Source: Crocinitomix sp.
GTDB taxonomy: Bacteria; Bacteroidota; Bacteroidia; Flavobacteriales_D; Crocinitomicaceae
Assembly (NCBI GenBank): GCA_013138735.1
Contig: WTCE01000012.1
Coordinates: 1 to 34,417 of the forward strand
Length of the DNA: 34,417 nucleotides
Direction: 5' to 3'
This document shows, piece after piece, positions 17,346 to 25,366 of the stretch (its first letter is position 1; each line of letters opens with the position of its first letter). The notes beneath the pieces are model-generated. The model made no database searches, had not been told where the DNA came from, and saw nothing but the letters and a program-made list of their open reading frames with translations. Position numbers and translations under genes: made by a program.

Positions 17346-20210
17346 TTACAGTTTCGGTGTAACTTCAATTTCTTGATATGCTTCAACCATATCTCCAACT
17401 TTAATGTCGTTGTATTTGTCAATGTTCAGTCCACATTCGTAATTGTTTTTCACTTCTTTCACGTCATCTTTGAAACGTTTCAATGATCCTAACAATCCAT
17501 CATACTTCACAACACCATCTCTAATTACTCTTACTTTAGAGTTTCTCATGATTTTGCCTTCAGTAACATAACAACCAGCAATTGTACCCACTTTAGAAAT
17601 TACAAATGTTTCTCTAATTTCAGCAACACCTAAAATTTCCTCCTTGAATTCAGGAGCAAGCATACCTTTCATTGCTTCCTCAATTTCATCAATCGCTTTA
17701 TAGATAACTGAATATAGACGAATGTCAATTCCTTCTACTTCGGCAGCCCGTCTTGCTATTGCGGACGGTCTTACCTGGAATCCAATGATGATACCATTTG
17801 AAGCACTTGCTAAGGTCACATCTGCCTCAGAAATTTGCCCAACACCTTTATGAATGACATTTACCTGAATTTTTTCAGTTGACAATTTCAATAGTGAATC
17901 TGCAACAGCCTCAACTGATCCATCAACATCTCCTTTTACAATCAAGTTTAACTCTTGGAAATCTCCAATTGCAATACGTTGACCAATAATATCGAGTGTC
18001 AATTTCTTTTGAGAACGTTGTGCTTGCTCTCTATGTAATTGCTCACGTTTAGAAGCAATTTGTTTCACTTCTTTTTCGTCAGACAATATATTGAACTGAT
18101 CACCTGCACTTGGCGCTCCGTTAAATCCTAAGATTGAAACTGGAGTAGAAGGTCCGGCTTCTAACACCAACTGACCTTTATCATTGTGCATGGCTTTTAC
18201 TTTACCGTAATTTTTACCAGCAATAATTGGATCACCAACACGTAAAGTACCTGCAGCAACTAGTACTGTTGTAACATAACCTTTACCTTTATCTAATAGA
18301 GATTCAACTACTGTACCGTTCGCACGTTTATTTGGATTCGCTTTCAACTCTAACAATTCAGCTTCGAGTAATACTTTCTCCAATAACTCCTCAATGTTTT
18401 CACCTTTTTTAGCTGAAATTTCTTGACACTGGTATTTACCGCCCCATTCTTCAACTATAATATTCATTTGAGAAAGTTGCTCTTTAATCTTATCAGGATT
18501 AGCACCCGGAGTATCAATTTTATTTATTGCAAAAACAATTGGCACTTCTGCTGCTTTAGCATGCGAAATAGCTTCTTTGGTTTGCGGCATCACATCATCA
18601 TCAGCAGCAATTATAATAATTGCAATATCTGTAACTTGAGCACCACGTGCACGCATAGCTGTAAAGGCTTCGTGACCTGGAGTATCCAAGAATGTTACTT
18701 GCTTCCCATCTTTTGTCTTAACTGAATAAGCTCCAATATGCTGCGTAATTCCACCGGCCTCACCTTTGATTACATTTGCATTACGGATATAATCCAATAA
18801 AGATGTTTTACCATGATCAACGTGACCCATTACCGTAACAATTGGTGGACGATCTAATAAATCTTCCTCAGCATCATCTTCAACTAAAATAGATTCTTGA
18901 ACTTCAGCAGAAATAAATTCTGTTTCAAATGAGAATTCAGATGCAACAACTTCAATTGTGTCACGATCTAATCGCTGGTTAATTGAAGCAAATATTCCGA
19001 GATTCATACAAGAACCAATAACCTCTGTTGGGCTCACATTCATCATGTTTGCCAACTCGGATACAGTTACGAATTCGGTTATTTTTAAGATGCTCTTTTC
19101 GAGTTCTTCTTGTTCGAGTTCTTCTGCTCTTTTTTCAGCAACACTCTCTCTTTTTGAACGACGGTGAGCAGCACCTTTTTTCTTACCACCACCTTGCAAT
19201 CTAGCAAGAGTGTCTTTAATTTCTTTTTGGATTTCTTTGTCAGTAACAACCGGTTTTTCTTTTTTACCGTATTTACCTTTTCCTTTGTGTGGTGCGCCTC
19301 TACTAACGCCTCCACTTGGTTGTGGTCTGCTGGCTTGTTTCTCAACATTTACCTTTTTAATACGCTTTCTTTTCTTACGAGAATTAGCGTCAGACTTTTC
19401 TTTTTCAACTGGTAAAACAATTTTACCAATGACAACAGGTCCTGCCAATTTCCCGGCAGTTGCTTTAATTGTAGTAATCTCTTCTGGTTTCTTAATTACC
19501 TTAACAGTTTCCTTTTTGGATTCAGTAAATGGCGCAGGCTTCGTCTGCTTTACTGGCTGCTTAATAGGTTCTTTTTTGATTACTTTTTCAGCGGCAGGGG
19601 CTTCTTTTTTCTTTTTAGTAGGTCGTGTTTTTTGATTAATGGCATCTAAATCAATTTTACCAACAACGGCTACTTTTTTAACTTTATCATCCGAAACAAC
19701 TTCCGCTTTCACTTCCGTTTTTTCTTCAACCTTTTCCTCTGTTTTTTCTTCAACTTTAGGCTCTGGTTTTTTCTCGGCTTCAACAACTGGCAGTTCTACT
19801 TTTGCTGTTTCCACTATTTCTGGAGCGACTATTTTTTCCTCGACGACAATAGGTTTCTCAACCTTCACCTCTTCGACGACTCGCTTAACCACAGGTGGCG
19901 TCTCGACAATGAAATCTTCATCCTCATCATCTTCGTCCTCGTCGCTAGTTGTAGCCACCTCTTTTTTCACGTCTTTCAATGAAATTGACTCACGCTTTTC
20001 TCGTCCAATATCTACTGTTTCAGAATTTTGCTTCGCCTCTCGGTCATCTGCAAATTCCTCGTCTAATACACTCAAGATATCTGCCTCAATCTTGGTGTTC
20101 GGCTTAGAATCGATCTCGACTCCTTTGGTACCAAGAAACTCAACAATAGTAGAAATACTAATGTTGAACTCTTTTGCTACCTTGTTTAACCTTTTTGCCT
20201 TACCTGCCAT
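17346..20210 (-). CDS. infB: Translation initiation factor IF-2
   Basis: A 954-residue GTPase that brings initiator fMet-tRNA to the 30S subunit and promotes subunit joining. N-terminal IF2-N domain (KVAKEFNISISTIVEFL, about 10-50), then a long low-complexity, charged linker (about 60-370, Lys/Glu/Val/Pro-rich with a run of Asp/Glu near 90-100), a second IF2-N-like helical region (around 375-425), and the G domain with GHVDHGKTS (462-470), DTPGHEAF (509-516) and NKID (563-566). C-terminal domains II, III and IV follow. Its length is normal for Bacteroidota. It is third in the rimP-nusA-infB operon, 77 nt after nusA and followed by its own terminator. Serine-rich open frames on the opposite strand here are a by-product of the low-complexity linker. 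Confidence 0.98.
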   Translation of the reverse strand: MAGKAKRLNKVAKEFNISISTIVEFLGTKGVEIDSKPNTKIEADILSVLDEEFADDREAKQNSETVDIGREKRESISLKDVKKEVATTSDEDEDDEDEDFIVETPPVVKRVVEEVKVEKPIVVEEKIVAPEIVETAKVELPVVEAEKKPEPKVEEKTEEKVEEKTEVKAEVVSDDKVKKVAVVGKIDLDAINQKTRPTKKKKEAPAAEKVIKKEPIKQPVKQTKPAPFTESKKETVKVIKKPEEITTIKATAGKLAGPVVIGKIVLPVEKEKSDANSRKKRKRIKKVNVEKQASRPQPSGGVSRGAPHKGKGKYGKKEKPVVTDKEIQKEIKDTLARLQGGGKKKGAAHRRSKRESVAEKRAEELEQEELEKSILKITEFVTVSELANMMNVSPTEVIGSCMNLGIFASINQRLDRDTIEVVASEFSFETEFISAEVQESILVEDDAEEDLLDRPPIVTVMGHVDHGKTSLLDYIRNANVIKGEAGGITQHIGAYSVKTKDGKQVTFLDTPGHEAFTAMRARGAQVTDIAIIIIAADDDVMPQTKEAISHAKAAEVPIVFAINKIDTPGANPDKIKEQLSQMNIIVEEWGGKYQCQEISAKKGENIEELLEKVLLEAELLELKANPNKRANGTVVESLLDKGKGYVTTVLVAAGTLRVGDPIIAGKNYGKVKAMHNDKGQLVLEAGPSTPVSILGFNGAPSAGDQFNILSDEKEVKQIASKREQLHREQAQRSQKKLTLDIIGQRIAIGDFQELNLIVKGDVDGSVEAVADSLLKLSTEKIQVNVIHKGVGQISEADVTLASASNGIIIGFQVRPSAIARRAAEVEGIDIRLYSVIYKAIDEIEEAMKGMLAPEFKEEILGVAEIRETFVISKVGTIAGCYVTEGKIMRNSKVRVIRDGVVKYDGLLGSLKRFKDDVKEVKNNYECGLNIDKYNDIKVGDMVEAYQEIEVTPKL

Positions 20211-20287
20211 TCTTTGTAATCTTTACCGCCTGTTTAGTTGGGATATCTTACGATCAATCCCTCTATTTGTTACTATAATACTGTACT

Positions 20288-21523
20288 TTATTCAAATTCT
20301 GCTTTTAGTACGCTTAAAACGTCTTCAACAGTTTCTAATTCTAAATCTGTTCTTTTTGTTAATTCATCTGCGTCTAATCCAAGTACAGATTTTGCCGAAT
20401 CTAATCCAATTGATTTCAATTCTTTAATCACCCATCCTTCAATTTCATCAGAGAACTCATCTAAATCTACATCTTCAATATCCTCAGCTCCTTCACGATA
20501 AACATCAATTTCATAGCCACTTAACTTACCAGCTAATTTAATATTGTGTCCACCCTTACCAATTGCCAATGACACTTGATCCGTTTTTAAATATACATTT
20601 GCTCTACCTGTTTCATCATCCAACTCAATAGATGTGATTTTGGCTGGAGACAACGCTCTTTGAATAAATAATTTATCATTTGATGTATAATTGATTACAT
20701 CAATGTTCTCATTTTTCAATTCACGAACAATTCCGTGGATTCTTGCACCTTTCATACCAACACAAGCACCAACCGGATCAATTCTATCGTCATATGATTC
20801 AACCGCAACTTTCGCTCTTTCTCCTGGTTCTCTTACAATTTTCTTAATTGTAATTAATCCATCAAACACTTCAGGAACTTCTAATTCAAACAAACGCTCT
20901 AAAAATTCTGTCGCTGTTCTTGAAAGAATAATAATAGGGCTGTTGTTTCTTAAATCTACACGTGCAACAACTGCTCTAACAGATTCACCTTTCTTAAAGT
21001 AATCTGAAGGTATTTGCTCTTGCTTCGGTAAAATCAACTCATTTCCTTCGTCATCCAGTACCAAAATTTCTCTTTTCCAAACTTGGTAAACTTCTCCAGT
21101 AATAATCTCTCCAATACGTTCTTTGTATTTTTTATAGATATGATCTTTTTCTAATTCTAATATACGTGAAATCAAGTTCTGGCGTAATGAAAGTACGTTA
21201 CGTCTTCCAAAATCATCTAACTTAACTTCTTCCGCAACTTCCTCTCCTACTTCAAAATCAGGTTCAATTAAAACCGCTTTAGACAAAGCTATTTCAATGT
21301 TTTCGTCCTCAACTTCGCCATCAGGTACGATTTCTCTGTTAATCCAGATTTCAACATCACCTTTGTCCGGGTTAATAATCACATCAATATGGTCGTCTGT
21401 TCCATATTTTTTCTTGAGCATTGATCTAAAAACATCTTGCAAGATGTTCATCATTGTCTCTCTGTCAATGTTTTTAAACTCCTTAAATTCCGAAAAGGAT
21501 TCGATTAATTCCAACGCATTCAT
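20288..21523 (-). CDS. nusA: Transcription termination/antitermination factor NusA
   Basis: A 411-residue RNA polymerase-binding factor that affects pausing, intrinsic termination and antitermination. N-terminal polymerase-binding domain (1 to about 130), S1 domain (about 135-200; GEVYQVWKREILVLDDEGNE), then KH1 and KH2 domains (GMKGARIHGIVREL and GKGGHNIKLAGKLSGYEIDV). A short acidic C-terminal segment with one helix-hairpin-like stretch (SIGLDSAKSVLGLDADEL) is present rather than the two long acidic repeats of E. coli NusA. It lies between rimP (74 nt) and infB (77 nt), the standard order. NusA could act on its own operon through the hairpin in the rimP leader (see 22086-22115). Confidence 0.97.
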   Translation of the reverse strand: MNALELIESFSEFKEFKNIDRETMMNILQDVFRSMLKKKYGTDDHIDVIINPDKGDVEIWINREIVPDGEVEDENIEIALSKAVLIEPDFEVGEEVAEEVKLDDFGRRNVLSLRQNLISRILELEKDHIYKKYKERIGEIITGEVYQVWKREILVLDDEGNELILPKQEQIPSDYFKKGESVRAVVARVDLRNNSPIIILSRTATEFLERLFELEVPEVFDGLITIKKIVREPGERAKVAVESYDDRIDPVGACVGMKGARIHGIVRELKNENIDVINYTSNDKLFIQRALSPAKITSIELDDETGRANVYLKTDQVSLAIGKGGHNIKLAGKLSGYEIDVYREGAEDIEDVDLDEFSDEIEGWVIKELKSIGLDSAKSVLGLDADELTKRTDLELETVEDVLSVLKAEFE

Positions 21524-21597
21524 CTCTTTGTATTTATGTTTAGTGGTTAGATTTTAAAAGGAAATTGATACCGTTCCTTTTTCATCTTCCATTTTAC

Positions 21598-22074
21598 TTA
21601 AAAAGTAATTATCAATTTAGTTTCTTTTATTTCGCTAAAATTCAGCTTTATTTCTTCAGTCACCCACACTTTTTTCTTCTTTCCTTCTAATCTTTTTTTC
21701 TCTTTCACCTCTATTGTCACACCTTCTTCATCTGCGTGCTTTAAAGTGCCTTCGAACTTTTGTCCATGCTCAAAGGTTTGTACTTTAACTTCTTTCCCAA
21801 TATTCTTTAAATATTGTTTTAGTACTCTAAATGGTTGATCAATCCCTGCTGAAGAAACTTCCAAGGAAAAATCCTCTTCTTCACGATCTAGGTTGTGTTC
21901 GACATTTCTACTAACGGACATACAATCCTCAATGGCTATGTTTCCATCCTCTTTATCTAGCTCTAAAAAAATTTGGTTTCCATTGTTGATTTTTAATTCC
22001 ACAATGTAAATACCATTATTGAGCTCTTCAATTCGCTCTTCTGCTAGTTCTATTATCGTCTCCCTTTTAATCAT
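21598..22074 (-). CDS. rimP: Ribosome maturation factor RimP
   Basis: A 158-residue cytoplasmic protein required for 30S subunit maturation. The N-terminal alpha/beta domain is recognisable by CMSVSRNVEHNLD, followed by the FSLEVSSAGIDQPFR signature (about 78-92) and the C-terminal SH3-like beta domain. Length is typical. It is the first gene of rimP-nusA-infB. Its ATG (22074) comes only 11 nt after the T-run of a hairpin, so translation start and terminator structure are tightly packed. The likely promoter is upstream of that hairpin (22169-22139). Confidence 0.95.
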   Translation of the reverse strand: MIKRETIIELAEERIEELNNGIYIVELKINNGNQIFLELDKEDGNIAIEDCMSVSRNVEHNLDREEEDFSLEVSSAGIDQPFRVLKQYLKNIGKEVKVQTFEHGQKFEGTLKHADEEGVTIEVKEKKRLEGKKKKVWVTEEIKLNFSEIKETKLIITF

Positions 22075-22085
22075 TTTCGAAGTAC

Positions 22086-22115
22086 AAAAAGAGGGGACAA
22101 TTGTCCCCTCTTTTT
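22086..22115 (-). terminator. Terminator-like hairpin in the rimP leader
   Basis: A perfect 30-nt inverted repeat with the core GAGGGGACAATTGTCCCCTC (22091-22110) and five A/T on each side, so the minus strand ends in a T-run. It is 101 nt after the cyclase-gene stop and could end that transcript. However, the best rimP promoter (22169-22139) lies upstream of it, so rimP-nusA-infB transcripts must also cross it. Confidence 0.85.
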
Positions 22116-22138
22116 CTGTTTTCTTATCTTTTACGGTG

Positions 22139-22169
22139 CAAATATATGTAGTTTAACCCAATTATCCAA
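22139..22169 (-). promoter_or_regulatory. Promoter of rimP-nusA-infB
   Basis: On the minus strand, TTG (22169-22167), 20 nt, then TATATTTG (22146-22139). This matches the Bacteroidota TTG-N(17-23)-TAnnTTTG promoter. Transcription would start near 22134, giving a leader of about 60 nt that contains the hairpin at 22115-22086. Confidence 0.65.
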
Positions 22170-22216
22170 CGTTTTGAGCAACATTTTGCAAGTTCGAAAT
22201 TAGCGGGCCTATATTT

Positions 22217-22981
22217 TTAGCTTTTATGGATTCTATGTGCCATGATTTTACTAGGTGATGCATCACTCTCAATACTCATGATTTGAATTTGAATTAAATA
22301 GGTTCCGTCTTCCAAACTATTGGGCACAAAAACTAATTCAGAAATGGTTTTATGCGATTGTGGATCTTCTGGATAATTCCAAAAAGTTTTATGTCCTACT
22401 AAGGCACCCCCATCCAATTCTCTATCAACAGAAGGCAGATCTACCATTAAATGATGCACCTTTAATTCATTAATATATTCCATACATTCTTTGGAAACAT
22501 AAGCAGGATTGGTGTTTGAATAATGTTTTTGTTTCTTTCGATCTGAGTTTTCAAGTGTTCTTATAATTAGGGCTTTTTCGTCCTTCCAGTCTTCAGTGGC
22601 TTTTTCCAATTGTACTCTTTCAATTATGAGATCCGTCTTCTCATATGCCGCATTCCAAAATTCTTGAGGTTTTATGGAAACAATTTTGGCGTAGAAATGG
22701 AATTCTTTTAAACATTGATTAATGGTAAAAGGTTCTTTCGAAATATGACCAACACATTCAGTATGGGTTCCATTTCCATGTGGATTTAATTTTAGATTTC
22801 TAAAATTGACATTTCCTCCTCTATTTACATCACCAATAAATTGATCAGTCATAACAGGTTCAATGGAAACTGGTTCACAGTACCATGCATTCACATTATT
22901 TTCTCCGGCAACAATTGGTATGGAAAGGTCTATCCCTTCTTCGGTTAAAATATATTGGGTATTATTAAGGTTAAAGCGCAT
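22217..22981 (-). CDS. Cyclase / kynurenine formamidase-family metal hydrolase
   Basis: A 254-residue protein of the cyclase family (PF04199, which includes KynB). It carries the metal-site segment HGNGTHTECVGH (68-79), a variant of the family's HxGTHxDxPxH. Here Glu75 stands for Asp, Val77 for Pro, and the first His is one position further out. Other family features are a central LIIRTLENS stretch and a C-terminal LVFVPNSLEDGTYLIQIQ strand. No signal peptide, so probably cytoplasmic. The substrate cannot be told from sequence; neighbours give no tryptophan pathway. The start ATG at 22981 follows a TATATTTG box (23012-23005). It is transcribed alone, divergently from the IPExxxVDY gene. Confidence 0.85.
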   Translation of the reverse strand: MRFNLNNTQYILTEEGIDLSIPIVAGENNVNAWYCEPVSIEPVMTDQFIGDVNRGGNVNFRNLKLNPHGNGTHTECVGHISKEPFTINQCLKEFHFYAKIVSIKPQEFWNAAYEKTDLIIERVQLEKATEDWKDEKALIIRTLENSDRKKQKHYSNTNPAYVSKECMEYINELKVHHLMVDLPSVDRELDGGALVGHKTFWNYPEDPQSHKTISELVFVPNSLEDGTYLIQIQIMSIESDASPSKIMAHRIHKS

Positions 22982-23004
22982 TTCTGTGTTCCTATGAGTG
23001 AATT

Positions 23005-23012
23005 CAAATATA
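23005..23012 (-). promoter_or_regulatory. -7 element of the cyclase-family gene
   Basis: TATATTTG on the minus strand, an exact TAnnTTTG match, 23 nt before the ATG at 22981. No good -33 element is seen. Confidence 0.45.
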
Positions 23013-23075
23013 CGAGAAAAATAATATTGAGTTACAGACTTTGAAACACATCATACTCATGTTATGATTATTGAA

Positions 23076-23083
23076 TATCTTTG
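23076..23083 (+). promoter_or_regulatory. -7 element of the IPExxxVDY gene
   Basis: TATCTTTG, an exact TAnnTTTG match, 16 nt before the ATG at 23100. No clear TTG at the expected distance. It forms a divergent promoter region with the minus-strand box at 23012-23005. Confidence 0.45.
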
Positions 23084-23099
23084 TCGGTGAAAATGATTT

Positions 23100-23516
23100 A
23101 TGGCTAAACACAAACTCATACTAGAGGATGATTTCTCATTTGAATTGATTGGTATTTGCTCAAGTAATGCTGACTATCGATTGACATGGGGAATTAATAA
23201 AGCATTATCGATTGCCTTGCATAAAGACGAAGATTTAAACATCTATGTAAAAAAGGAGGGTGATCATTTATATTCTTTCTATTCATATTATGACGAATTC
23301 GAACATATTGAATATTATTTAGTCAAAAATCTCTCTAACAATTATCGCCGACTCATTCCTGAAAAGGATCAGGTAGACTACTTTTTGCTAATTAAAAATA
23401 ATTACACGCTTGAAATTAACGATATCTTAGCGTCCCTTAAGAGAATTGACAGTATCTTGACGGCGTTTATATTTGACCCAGAAGAATTAAAGTCAAAAGG
23501 GAATTTGGTGTTCTGA
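23100..23516 (+). CDS. IPExxxVDY family protein
   Basis: A 138-residue cytoplasmic protein of a small Bacteroidota-specific family named after its motif, here IPEKDQVDY (about residues 81-89), followed by a FLLIKNNY strand. Function is unknown. It contains no signal peptide or membrane helix. In Flavobacteriia this gene typically lies directly before pyruvate kinase, often after acpP, fabF and rnc. The pyk neighbour is kept here, but the upstream partner is a divergent cyclase-family gene, so the rest of the usual cluster is absent at this site. The TGA stop is followed at once by a dispersed palindromic element (23517). Confidence 0.85.
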   Translation: MAKHKLILEDDFSFELIGICSSNADYRLTWGINKALSIALHKDEDLNIYVKKEGDHLYSFYSYYDEFEHIEYYLVKNLSNNYRRLIPEKDQVDYFLLIKNNYTLEINDILASLKRIDSILTAFIFDPEELKSKGNLVF

Positions 23517-23556
23517 TCTCGATACACTTGTGATGTTGCACATCTCAAGCACTCGA
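23517..23556. repeat. Dispersed palindromic element, copy B
   Basis: TCTCGATACA at the left and ACTCGA at the right enclose CTTGTGATG...CATCTCAAG, which pair at 8 of 9 positions. Same outer frame as copies at 114 and 25279. It begins immediately after the TGA stop codon of the IPExxxVDY gene. Confidence 0.65.
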
Positions 23557-23801
23557 TCGGACGGTGCTAGGTGTAATGTGCTACTCGTGCTGTCATACTT
23601 TTTATTCTGGATGAATACTCTGATTTGAATCTACATCTTGACTTACATGATGAGTTGATTATAAATAAGGCGGATTAAATGCGGTGATTTGCGAACTAAA
23701 CGGTCATTTATACGTAATACATAAAGTTAGATCGCAAAAATAGATATACGCCATTGACTACTCTTATATGTATGAGTGGCACAAAGTTTAAAAAAGAATA
23801 A
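23517..23801. other. Gap between the IPExxxVDY gene and pyk
   Basis: No gene is seen. It starts with dispersed element copy B, followed by GTGCTAGGTGTAATGTGCTACT (split: GTGCTAGGTG at 23564, then TAATGTGCTACT), related at 18 of 22 positions to 33119-33140. No confident promoter was found for pyk within the remaining sequence. Confidence 0.5.
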
Positions 23802-25220
23802 ATGAAAAAGACGAAAATAGTAGCAACAATGGGCCCAGCCTCTACTTCATCCAAAGAGGTATTGCGCCAAATGATAATGGCGGGCGTTAATGTTTGCCGA
23901 TTAAACTTTTCGCATGGTACCCATACTGATCATTTGAAAACAATTCAGATGATTCGAGAAATTAATACGGAAGAAGGATTTCATATCTCGATATTGGCTG
24001 ATTTGCAGGGGCCAAAGATCAGAATTGGTGAAGTGGAAAATAATGGAGTAGAATTGATTGACGGTGAAAAACTGATTATTACTACGAATGAATGCATTGG
24101 CACGAGTGAAAAAGTTTTTCTGACCTATAAAGAATTCCCAAAAGATGTTTCAATTGGAGATTTGGTTTTAATGGATGACGGTAAGTTGCAATTGCAGGTT
24201 ACGAAAACGAATAATAAGGACGAAGTTGAAACTAAGATTATACATGGGGGGCAATTGCGTTCAAAAAAAGGTGTAAACCTTCCGAATACGGCAATTTCAC
24301 TACCCTGTTTAACAGAAAAAGATAGAGCAGATTTAGATTTTGCTTTGGAACATACTGTGGACTGGATTGGTTTGTCATTTGTTAGATCGGCGCGTGACAT
24401 TATAGAATTGAAGCATATCATACAGAACAATAAATGCCATGCAAAGGTTATCGCAAAAATTGAGAAACCTGAGGCAATTGAGGACATTGAAGACATAATT
24501 AAAGTGACGGATGCGCTAATGGTAGCACGTGGCGATTTGGGTGTTGAAGTACCTATGGAAACTGTACCGAGTTTGCAAAAAATGATGATTAAGAAGTGTC
24601 GAGAATATGCCAAACCAACTATTGTGGCCACACAAATGATGGAGAGCATGATCGAAAATTATATACCAACAAGGGCTGAAGTAAATGATGTTGCCAATGC
24701 CGTTTTAGATGGTGCTGACGCTGTTATGCTATCAGGAGAAACTTCTGTTGGTAAATATCCGCTTGAAGTTATTAAGGCCATGAGTAAAATTGTGAACGAG
24801 GTTGAAAAAGAGGACTCAATTTATCATAAAGAAGAGTTGCCAGAAAAAAATCAGGATCGTTTTATTACGGATTCGATTTGTTTTAACGCCACACGTTTAG
24901 CTCAGCGCGTTGAAGCTAAAGGCATTATCACTATGACGTTTTCGGGTTATACGGCCTATAAAATTTCTTCTCAACGACCTAAATCAGATACTTTTGTCTT
25001 TACTGAAAATAAACAAATTTTAACCCAGTTGAATTTAGTATGGGGTGTCAAAGGCTATTATTATGATAAAATGGTAAGCACTGATCATACCATTAGCGAC
25101 AGTAAGTATATCCTCAAGAAAATGGGATTGGTGAACGAAGGCGACATTGTAGTTAATATTGCATCTGTTCCCATTGAAGAGAAAGGGAAATCTAATATGG
25201 TTAAGTTGAGTTATGTTTAA
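23802..25220 (+). CDS. pyk: Pyruvate kinase
   Basis: A 472-residue glycolytic enzyme converting phosphoenolpyruvate and ADP to pyruvate and ATP; cytoplasmic. Seen in order: N-terminal KTKIVATMGPAS, NFSHG with the substrate-binding region, a B-domain with LMDDGKLQL, IAKIEKPEA (catalytic Lys), MVARGDLGVEVP (metal-binding segment) and ATQMMESMI, then the C-terminal domain with TMTFSGYTAYKISSQRP. All catalytic segments are intact. Length is typical. The gene starts with ATG at 23802, 285 bp after the IPExxxVDY gene, its usual neighbour in Flavobacteriia. The stop codon is immediately followed by GCGAAGCGA-type repeats. Confidence 0.97.
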   Translation: MKKTKIVATMGPASTSSKEVLRQMIMAGVNVCRLNFSHGTHTDHLKTIQMIREINTEEGFHISILADLQGPKIRIGEVENNGVELIDGEKLIITTNECIGTSEKVFLTYKEFPKDVSIGDLVLMDDGKLQLQVTKTNNKDEVETKIIHGGQLRSKKGVNLPNTAISLPCLTEKDRADLDFALEHTVDWIGLSFVRSARDIIELKHIIQNNKCHAKVIAKIEKPEAIEDIEDIIKVTDALMVARGDLGVEVPMETVPSLQKMMIKKCREYAKPTIVATQMMESMIENYIPTRAEVNDVANAVLDGADAVMLSGETSVGKYPLEVIKAMSKIVNEVEKEDSIYHKEELPEKNQDRFITDSICFNATRLAQRVEAKGIITMTFSGYTAYKISSQRPKSDTFVFTENKQILTQLNLVWGVKGYYYDKMVSTDHTISDSKYILKKMGLVNEGDIVVNIASVPIEEKGKSNMVKLSYV

Positions 25221-25264
25221 AGTCGCTTCGCTCCTAGATTTTAGATCGCTGCGCTGTTAGATTT
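25221..25264 (-). repeat. GCGAAGCGA-type repeat cluster, copy 1
   Basis: Read on the minus strand, two units are seen: AATCTAACAGCGCAGCGATC and TAGGAGCGAAGCGACTT. It begins immediately after the pyk stop codon. The same AATCTAACAGCG(A/C)AGCGATCTAA string occurs at 30068-30090 in the opposite orientation. Confidence 0.65.
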
Positions 25265-25278
25265 CGATTTGACGAGCT

Positions 25279-25317
25279 TCTCGATACAATTTTACTTTGT
25301 AAAATCACTCGAAGAGA
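25279..25317. repeat. Dispersed palindromic element, copy C
   Basis: TCTCGATAC, then ATTTTAC-TTT-GTAAAAT (perfect 7-bp stem), then CACTCGAAGAGAC. It shares the outer TCTCGATAC...ACTCGA frame of copies A and B. Located between pyk and the unknown membrane protein gene. Confidence 0.65.
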
Positions 25318-25366
25318 CGACCTATGTGATTTCATGGGTTTTTATGGATTTAATGGTTTAATGTAA

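Noticed and set aside
19639-20427. Long Ser/Thr-rich open frame on the plus strand inside infB
   Set aside because: It is the reverse complement of the Lys/Glu-rich IF-2 linker. Low-complexity coding gives long antisense frames; no independent start signal or family match is seen.
23517-23801. tRNA or small gene between the IPExxxVDY gene and pyk
   Set aside because: No cloverleaf or open frame of useful size could be drawn; the stretch contains repeats.
24125-24649. 174-residue minus-strand open frame inside pyk
   Set aside because: It lies wholly within the conserved pyruvate kinase coding region, antisense, with no promoter or recognisable domain.
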